This document shows, piece by piece, positions 1-4,372 of a DNA stretch of 7,129 bases; the first letter of the stretch is position 1, and every line of letters begins with the position of its first letter. The DNA is from Clostridiales bacterium (GTDB lineage Bacteria > Bacillota > Clostridia > TANB77 > CAG-508), in assembly GCA_004553715.1 (NCBI GenBank), contig SFKP01000048.1, positions 1 to 7,129 of the forward strand. Direction: 5' to 3'. The translations under genes and the position numbers were made by a program. Below the pieces are notes generated by a model. That model had not been told where the DNA came from, searched no databases, and saw nothing but the letters and a program-made list of their open reading frames with translations.

Positions 1-23
1 AAAATAAAAATCATATATTTTTT

Positions 24-392
24 CTATAAATTGTTTATTTTTTTTATTCTTCTATATAAGCTCCTTGCATTAGAATGGCATATATGTGCATAAAAAGCAG
101 TTAATCTAACATTTATATAATCTTCATCTACTGAATTACTTTCTTTTAATTTTGATAATATTTTCATATTTCTTTTTAATTTTAATTTTGCTTGTCCTCT
201 ATTAATCTATCTATTTCATCAAGATAATAAAGTCCAAACCATTGACTTGTTTGATTTCCAATAGGCAGTCCTACCCCCTTTTCTTGATTTTTACTATCTA
301 TTATTAATTTTAAAATCCATATTTCATCTTCATCAAATTTTTCTTTTTTTAATTTATTAAATCCATAATCCTTTTAAATTTAAATTTGACAT
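24..392 (-). pseudogene. Reverse transcriptase remnant, catalytic YxDD segment missing
   Basis: Translating the minus strand by hand gives two joined RT pieces. Piece 1 (about 373 to 182) reads KLKKEKFDEDEIWILKLIID, then GLPIGNQTSQWF (271-236), then LYYLDEIDRLI, and stops at 184-182. Piece 2, one frame over (200 to 24), reads RGQAKLKLKRNMKILSKL and later FYAHICHSN (95 onward), stopping at 26-24. Known of the family: the LPxGNxTSQ block is the motif-4 form seen in DGR-type and related bacterial RTs, followed by YL(D/N)xLD, then the YxDD active site and thumb, then a basic C-terminal region. Here the text jumps from LDEIDRLI straight to the basic region, so the YxDD segment is absent. A one-base frameshift near 372-374 separates piece 1 from an ATG at 392, which has a strong site (AAGGAGG, 407-401). 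The finger domain is also missing. Inference: a non-functional RT fossil. The RT call is firm; the DGR subclass is tentative because no template or variable repeat is visible. Confidence 0.8.
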
Positions 393-505
393 TGCCATCC
401 CCTCCTTCCTTATAAATTCTTTCGAACCACAATGCCTTTATTTTTATTTTCATACTTAAAGTAGTATAAGTTTATATCTTAAAGTTGTAGGTAAAAAATT
501 TCCAT

Positions 506-551
506 AAAAAAATCGCCTTGAACTTATTTCTAAATTCAAAGCGTATTTTTT
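506..551 (-). terminator. Hairpin terminator between regulator and RT remnant
   Basis: An A-tract plus CGC and TTGAA (506-522) can pair with TTCAA, GCG and a T-tract (535-551) across a 12-nt loop; about 14 of 17 positions pair. On the minus strand the stem is followed by TTTTTTTATGG, a good U-run. It would end transcripts leaving the regulator before the RT remnant. T-tracts on both sides make it possibly bidirectional. Confidence 0.6.
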
Positions 552-558
552 ATAATTC

Positions 559-574
559 TGCAACCACAGTTGCA
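559..574. other. Small perfect hairpin TGCAAC-CACA-GTTGCA
   Basis: A perfect 6-bp stem (559-564 with 569-574) closes a CACA loop. It abuts the next hairpin (574-601), which also has a CACA loop. Too short to be a terminator alone; it may stack on its neighbour in RNA or be a protein binding site. Confidence 0.5.
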
Positions 575-601
575 AAAATTCCAGACACATCTGGAATTTT
601 T
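574..601. terminator. Perfect 12-bp hairpin with A/T flanks
   Basis: AAAAATTCCAGA (574-585) and TCTGGAATTTTT (590-601) are exact inverse complements around a CACA loop. The arms end in five A and five T, so it reads as an intrinsic terminator on either strand. For the minus-strand regulator it lies about 100 bp after the stop codon. Confidence 0.7.
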
Positions 602-612
602 ATTATTTAATT

Positions 613-636
613 AATTGTCCAGACGTCTGGATAATT
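613..636. repeat. 24-bp near-perfect palindrome, possible operator
   Basis: TCCAGACGTCTGGA (618-631) is a perfect 14-bp palindrome. The flanks AATTG and TAATT extend the symmetry to 24 bp with a single G/T exception (617 and 632). With no loop it resembles a dimeric-protein binding site rather than an RNA hairpin. It repeats the TCCAGA/TCTGGA half-arms of the hairpin at 574-601, so the two are related. It sits just beyond the 3' end of the regulator. No binding protein can be assigned. Confidence 0.6.
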
Positions 637-664
637 TTGACACATTAATTACAATTTTTTAAAA

Positions 665-712
665 TTTATTGTAAAGTTTATTGTAAAGTTTATTGTAAAA
701 TTTATTGTAAAT
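665..712. repeat. Four tandem copies of a 12-bp unit
   Basis: TTTATTGTAAAG is repeated at 665-676, 677-688, 689-700 (last base A) and 701-712 (last base T). Read on the minus strand, each unit contains TTA CAA TAA, which in the first copy supplies the last codons and stop of the regulator. The remaining copies lie after the stop and are untranslated. It looks like slippage-driven expansion of the gene's 3' end. Confidence 0.9.
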
Positions 713-2118
713 CTAATAATATTTTCCAATAACCTTTTTTGTTTGCACCAACTCTTTCTAATACATTATTGTCTTTTAATTCTTTTATATTTGTAGCAAT
801 AGATTGTCTACTTACTTTTAATTTTTTCGCTATATCAGATTGAGTAATATTAGGTTGCTCTATTATTATATTTATAATTTCCTGTTGTATCTTACTTAAT
901 GGAAGCTCATTATTATTAAATTTCTTTTGATTTTTGTTTGATAAATCATAAGTACCATAGTTTTTATCATAATAAGATGGTCTTAAAAAACTTGCCTCAA
1001 AAAACTCATCATATTGAAATTTAGGTTCTTTAAGTCCTGCATCTTCCATTAATTCTCTCATTCTTCCTATACCAGTTCCTGCTTTTTCTATATAATGTGT
1101 TCTTCTTAATAAATCTGCAATAATAGGATTTCGTGCAATACTTCTTTTTCCAAAATTTTCTTTTGTAATTCCTTTTGGCACACCACCTGGACTTACTATT
1201 GAAACTCTATCATCATAGATCTCTACCATAACTCTTGCACCCTCTTCAAAGTATTGGCGATGGCATATACCGATTTATGATAGCCTCTTTCAACACATCT
1301 TCTGGGATTTCCAAAACTTCTTTTCTTGTTGCATTTCCTTGTTCTCTCATAACCTCTGCATTAATTAAATAAGTTAAATTTATGTGTTTTTTAGCAAATG
1401 CTAAAGCATCTTCAATATTAGTTATTATGTCTTTATTACAATCCAATGTATCCAAAATATAAACTCTATTTGTGCCTTTAAAAGCAATACAAGTTATATA
1501 ATTTTGAATTAAGAAATTAGTAGGATTCTTTGCAAAGAAAACAACACCTGCATTTGTAAACATATATTGATTATCTACTTTTTCTAAACAATTTAGGTTT
1601 ATCAATAATTCTTCTCTTGCAATTGTTTCACTTGTGTTAGATAATTTTAAAAAATTTTTATAAGCATTTTCATCAAAGTCATCTGGGTATTTGGCTTTTT
1701 TATTTATCATTCGATCAAATTGTATTTTTCCACCATCTTCTAAATATTCTCTAATTTCATTTCTATTCATCTTTTGACACATAGCACCAGCTCTTAAATA
1801 ATACCCATCACTTGAAGAATAAGGTTTATCATCTCCCTCTGGTACATTTACAACAATAACATTATCTACTACTTCAATTTTTACATTTATTCTTGGCTCT
1901 ATTTGACTTATTTGATTTTGTATATTTGCTCTTTGATTATTAGAGGTATCTGTTCCAATGATATTTCCGTCATCATCTACACCTATCAATATTTTTCCAC
2001 CCATACTATTAGCAAGTGCAACAACTTCAACTGCAAACTTTTTACCTAAATTCTCTTTAAATTCTAAAGTATATCCTTCGCCTTGTTTTACCAATATTTC
2101 TAGTTCTTCCGTTGTCAT
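702..2118 (-). pseudogene. AlbA_2/RecG-like transcriptional regulator, frameshifted
   Basis: Family: Schlafen/AlbA_2-type bacterial regulators with an N-terminal nucleic-acid-binding domain, a C-terminal ATPase-like region and a winged helix. The start is set at ATG 2118, which has AAGGTGG just upstream. An upstream ATG at 2211 would overlap the promoter. The N-terminal part shows LEFKEN (residues 18-23), ANSMGGKILIGVDDDG (36-51) and YYLRAGAM. It runs to AIIN, then reads out of frame to TGA at 1248-1246. The adjacent frame resumes CHRQYFEEGARVMVEIYDDR, continues with SPGG, RNPIIADLLRR and EKAGTGIGRM, and ends in a helix-turn-helix (ITQSDIAKKLKVSRQSIATN). The shift lies within 1266-1272, where seven bases occupy the place of two codons. 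If joined, the protein would be about 470 residues and otherwise complete. The second half has its own ATG (1229) with AGAGGG nearby, so separate translation is possible but would cut into the ATPase-like region. Sequencing error or recoding cannot be excluded. Confidence 0.88.
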
Positions 2119-2182
2119 TTTTACCACCTTTCCAATTATGTAGTTATCAACTGCACAATTAATTTTGCTTTCATTGATTGAT

Positions 2183-2211
2183 ATTATAACATTTATTTCC
2201 AAATTTTTCAT
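2183..2211 (-). promoter_or_regulatory. Extended -10 promoter of the split regulator
   Basis: On the minus strand ATGAAA (2211-2206), a 17-bp spacer and TATAAT (2188-2183) preceded by TGT form a sigma-A promoter with an extended -10. Transcription would start near 2176, leaving a leader of about 58 nt before ATG 2118. This is a reason to reject the longer reading frame that begins at 2211. Confidence 0.6.
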
Positions 2212-2226
2212 TAAATTTTTAAAAAT

Positions 2227-2607
2227 TTATACATATATTAATTCTTTCAATATAATCTCTTCTGCTTGTTGTTTTATCGCATTCATTGTCCCCACCCAAT
2301 AAAGCATATCTGTATTTTTCATATCTTCTGTTAAATCACTTTTTGCTTTTAAATCTTTAATGATTATATTAAATCTTTTAGTTGCAGTTTCTTGTATTTC
2401 TTATAGATGGTCTATTAATGTATTTTCCATAAGCATTATTGTATATTCTGCTTTTTTATGTTCTTTTAAATAGTTTAATCTCATTCTTCCATATTTATTC
2501 AAATATATTTTCTTTTGTTTTGGTAATACCAAATTTGGAATATAATAATCTCCTTGTCTTACATATTTTTTATCAATAAAGCTTTCTTGTAATTCTTTGT
2601 TCTCCAT
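2227..2607 (-). pseudogene. tnpV: tnpV-like transposon protein with internal stop
   Basis: Known of the family: TnpV is a small (about 120 residue) protein carried by Tn4451-type and related clostridial transposons; its exact role is unclear. Visible here: YVRQGDYYIPNLVLP near the N-terminus, KYGRMRLNYLKEHKKAEYT, then ENTLIDHL followed by TAA at 2403-2401. The same frame continues without a shift as EIQETATKRFNIIIKDLK, LYWVGTMNAIKQQAEEIILK and ELIYV, with the normal stop at 2229-2227. The C-terminal half is therefore intact and only one codon is damaged, likely a sense codon mutated to TAA. ATG 2607 is preferred over a TTG at 2628 because GAGAGGAG lies 11 nt before it. The full frame is 126 codons including the internal stop, as expected for TnpV. 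No recombinase accompanies it in the window. Confidence 0.82.
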
Positions 2608-2662
2608 AATTTTTAAGTCTCCTCTCAATTTTTAAATTTTAATTTGTTATTATAAAATCAAA

Positions 2663-2702
2663 AAAAGATGAAATTGTTATTATTTTTTACAATTCATCTT
2701 TT
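2663..2702 (-). terminator. Hairpin terminator upstream of tnpV remnant
   Basis: AAAAGATGAAATTG (2663-2676) pairs with CAATTCATCTTTT (2690-2702), 13 bp with one bulged A. On the minus strand the stem is followed by a run of seven T, so it should stop transcripts from the coiled-coil gene (or a short leader) before tnpV. A TATAAT at 2654-2649 just beyond it could start tnpV transcription, but I see no matching -35. Confidence 0.65.
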
Positions 2703-2997
2703 AAATATTTGAAAATTTATGATTTTTACTAAATTGTTTGTAGGAGGAAACCTTTGTTATTACTAGATTTTACATTTTCTACCTTTGTTTTTTTTCATTT
2801 TTAATCGTCCTTTCTTGGTTTTATTAATACATATATAGTTTTATCATTAATTTTAATTTATAGTTTCTAATATTATTTTAACATAAAATCATATAAAATA
2901 AAGTCTATTTATAAAAATTTTACAATAATGATTTGTATATGTCTTAAAAATAAAATGGGAAAAATACCTACTATAAATAAGTGCTTTCTCATTGTAT
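2703..2997. other. Non-coding stretch, possible 11-codon leader ORF
   Basis: No real gene is visible. On the minus strand, GAAAGGA (2814-2808) precedes an ATG at 2798 opening MKKNKGRKCKI, which stops at 2765-2763; the terminator at 2663-2702 follows. That layout would fit a leader peptide and attenuator for tnpV, but this is weak. On the plus strand, TAGGAGGAAACC (2741-2752) is a good ribosome-binding-like sequence followed only by a 15-codon frame from a TTG. I see no RNA gene. Confidence 0.25.
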
Positions 2998-3822
2998 TTA
3001 TCTTTCTTCTTGTTGATCTTTTGGTTTTTTTGCTTTTTGCCCAGCTTTTTGTGATGTTTGTTCAGGCATTTTGATTTCTCTCATATTTTTTTGTAATTTC
3101 ATAGTGTTAATTTCATCTTGTAACTTTAATATCTCTAATTCTATTCTTTTTTTTGTCTGTTCATTAGTTAAATTAGTTTTTTCTTCTTCTAGCTTTTGAA
3201 TTTTTTTATCTAATTCTTCTATTTGTTGCTTTTCAAAATCTACATATCTTCTTTTTAATTCTTTATATGGTACATATTTAAAAGTTGCTTTCAAACTATT
3301 TAACTCTATAATTCTTTCTCTAGCTCTTCGCTCTACTATCTCTATTAGTTCGTCTAATGAAGACACAAAATATTGTTTGTTACCAAACTGCAAAATTCCA
3401 TTAAATCTTAAGTTCTCATTGTAGTCTTCAAATCCTATTGTTCGTAAAACAAATCTATGTTTAAGTTTTCTAATTTTAGCTCCCATTTTTAAAAGTTCTT
3501 GTGCATTTTGAATATTTTCATTTATTTTTTCATTTTCTGCATCCAATGTTTCTTTAGTGGCAAATTCACCTTTTCCTAATAATAATTTTAAAGTGGCATC
3601 ATAAACTCCTCTGTATCCCACAGAATAAATATTTAGGCTTCGAGCTCTAGAAATGTATTCTAAAATCATATCTCTATGTTTTTCTTTATTTTTATTAAAT
3701 GATTTTTCAATTATACGTATACTTTTTACTCTACTTTTTTCAGAAAGATCTTCTATTATACTGTTAAAATATCTATCTACTTGTCTTGATATGTCCCCTA
3801 AATAAATAATTTTTTTATCCAT
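2998..3822 (-). CDS. Unrecognised coiled-coil protein with basic tail
   Basis: I do not recognise this 274-residue protein. It has no signal peptide or membrane segment, so it is likely cytoplasmic. Residues 1-60 are helical and charged (MDKKIIYLGDISRQVDRYF). Residues 62-85 hold the motif SLNIYSVGYRGVYDATLKLL. A central segment (about 115-165) is mixed and less charged, with LRTIGFEDYNENLRFNGILQ. Residues about 194-248 form a strong predicted coiled coil (EELDKKIQKLEEEKTNL and following). The tail, residues 251-274, is rich in K, Q and E and probably disordered. ATG 3822 is chosen because GAGGTG (3834-3829) lies 6 nt upstream; a GTG at 3831 falls inside that site. It appears to be transcribed alone from the promoter at 3844-3872. 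It lies between transposon remnants and a repeat-rich gap, so it could be cargo of the old element, but that is inference. Confidence 0.8.
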   Translation of the reverse strand: MDKKIIYLGDISRQVDRYFNSIIEDLSEKSRVKSIRIIEKSFNKNKEKHRDMILEYISRARSLNIYSVGYRGVYDATLKLLLGKGEFATKETLDAENEKINENIQNAQELLKMGAKIRKLKHRFVLRTIGFEDYNENLRFNGILQFGNKQYFVSSLDELIEIVERRARERIIELNSLKATFKYVPYKELKRRYVDFEKQQIEELDKKIQKLEEEKTNLTNEQTKKRIELEILKLQDEINTMKLQKNMREIKMPEQTSQKAGQKAKKPKDQQEER

Positions 3823-3843
3823 GATAATCACCTCAATAATATA

Positions 3844-3872
3844 ATTATAACATACTTTCCCAAAAAGATAAA
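3844..3872 (-). promoter_or_regulatory. Extended -10 promoter of the coiled-coil gene
   Basis: On the minus strand TTTATC (3872-3867), a 17-bp spacer and TATAAT (3849-3844) preceded by TGT match a sigma-A promoter with an extended -10. The start would be near 3837, giving a short leader that still includes the GAGGTG site. The decamer ATGTTATAAT is identical in the promoter at 2183-2211. Confidence 0.55.
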
Positions 3873-3895
3873 TAGTTTACTCTTTTTGCGGTTTT

Positions 3896-3977
3896 TTGGC
3901 ATTATTTTGAAAAAAGTCCATCCTTTTGTTCACTTTTTGGCAAACATGTGCCAAAATTCCCCGTCCCTCTTGGCACC
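3896..3977. repeat. REP-like cluster of TTGGCA/TGCCAA blocks
   Basis: TTGGCA occurs at 3896-3901, 3937-3942 and 3970-3975, with the inverse TGCCAA at 3949-3954. TTTTGGCA (3935-3942) and TGCCAAAA (3949-3956) form a perfect 8-bp hairpin. Alternatively GTGCCAA (3948-3954) pairs with TTGGCAC (3970-3976) around a loop holding CCCCGTCCC. The two folds exclude each other. From memory, GGGACGG flanked by inverted TTGGCAC or TTGTCCC arms resembles dispersed repeats in Firmicutes genomes; I could not verify this. Confidence 0.6.
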
Positions 3978-4011
3978 TCTTATTTGAAGTCATTATATAA
4001 CGATTAAAAAG

Positions 4012-4045
4012 AAAATAGCAACTCTTTTATAAGAATTGCTATTTT
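4012..4045 (-). terminator. Terminator of the propeller-DUF4190 operon
   Basis: AAAATAGCAACTCTT (4012-4026) and AAGAATTGCTATTTT (4031-4045) pair at 14 of 15 positions (one C/A mismatch) around a 4-nt loop. T-rich tracts flank it on both strands. It lies 45 bp after the stop of the DUF4190 gene, where an operon terminator is expected, and may also insulate the coiled-coil gene. Confidence 0.8.
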
Positions 4046-4049
4046 TATA

Positions 4050-4070
4050 TTGGCACAAAATCTGTACCAA
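4050..4070. repeat. Short TTGGCAC hairpin next to the terminator
   Basis: TTGGCACA (4050-4057) and TGTACCAA (4063-4070) pair at seven of eight positions (one C/A mismatch) around AAATC. It carries another TTGGCAC copy like those at 3937-3976, so the repeat family extends to the edge of the DUF4190 gene. Confidence 0.4.
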
Positions 4071-4089
4071 GCGCATTTTGCAAATTTTA

Positions 4090-4356
4090 TTAATATACTA
4101 TTGAAAGCATTGTTATAAAGATTATAAATATGTATATAAATACACATAATGAAAGTCCAACAATTCCTGTTATTAAACCAGCTTTTCCAATTTTACTTCC
4201 TAATTTTTTAATAGTTTTTACACCAAATATTATTGCTAATATTCCTGTTGGCAAAGATATAAACCAAAATGTAAAAAATACTATTGATATAATCCCTAAA
4301 GTTAAACTTGCTACAGCCATTGAACTTTTTGATTTTTCTAGGATTTCTTCTTTCAT
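4090..4356 (-). CDS. DUF4190-type small membrane protein
   Basis: An 88-residue protein with a short charged N-terminus (MKEEILEKSKSS) followed by the glycine-rich hydrophobic pattern of DUF4190: AVASLTLGIISIV, then TGILAIIFGVKTIKK, a basic loop (KLGSKIGKAG), then LITGIVGLSLCVFIYIF. It should span the membrane two or three times with the basic loop on the cytoplasmic side. The function of the family is not known. AAGGAGG (4371-4365) lies 8 nt before ATG 4356, and only 16 bp separate it from the stop of the beta-propeller gene upstream, so the two are co-transcribed. Its position second in the operon suggests it works with or near the membrane-anchored propeller; that is inference. Confidence 0.85.
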   Translation of the reverse strand: MKEEILEKSKSSMAVASLTLGIISIVFFTFWFISLPTGILAIIFGVKTIKKLGSKIGKAGLITGIVGLSLCVFIYIFIIFITMLSIVY

Positions 4357-4372
4357 ATATTTTTCCTCCTTT

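Noticed and set aside
455..490. Direct repeat CTTAAAGT at 455-462 and 478-485 as an operator
   Set aside because: Two 8-mers in AT-rich DNA with 23-bp spacing; too weak to call a site.
24..636. A complete diversity-generating retroelement or retron
   Set aside because: The RT lacks its YxDD segment and N-terminal half, and I see no template/variable repeat pair or msr/msd-like structure tied to it.
665..712. CRISPR-like array
   Set aside because: The 12-bp units are directly abutting with no spacers, and no cas gene is present.
1958..2143. Plus-strand frame of 61 codons opposite the AlbA_2 domain
   Set aside because: It is the antisense of a well-conserved domain, has S/P/F/T-rich translation typical of a shadow frame, and lacks a ribosome site.
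2119..2211. Longer N-terminus for the AlbA_2 regulator starting at 2211
   Set aside because: The extra 31 residues overlap an extended -10 promoter, are not part of the domain, and the ATG at 2118 has AAGGTGG at the right distance.
2401..2403. Internal stop in tnpV read as selenocysteine or pyrrolysine
   Set aside because: The codon is TAA, not TGA or TAG, and no insertion element is apparent; a nonsense mutation is simpler.
2735..2800. Plus-strand mini-ORF after TAGGAGGAAACC
   Set aside because: Only about 15 codons from a TTG, F/T/L-rich, with no homologue I recognise; it overlaps the equally weak leader ORF on the other strand.
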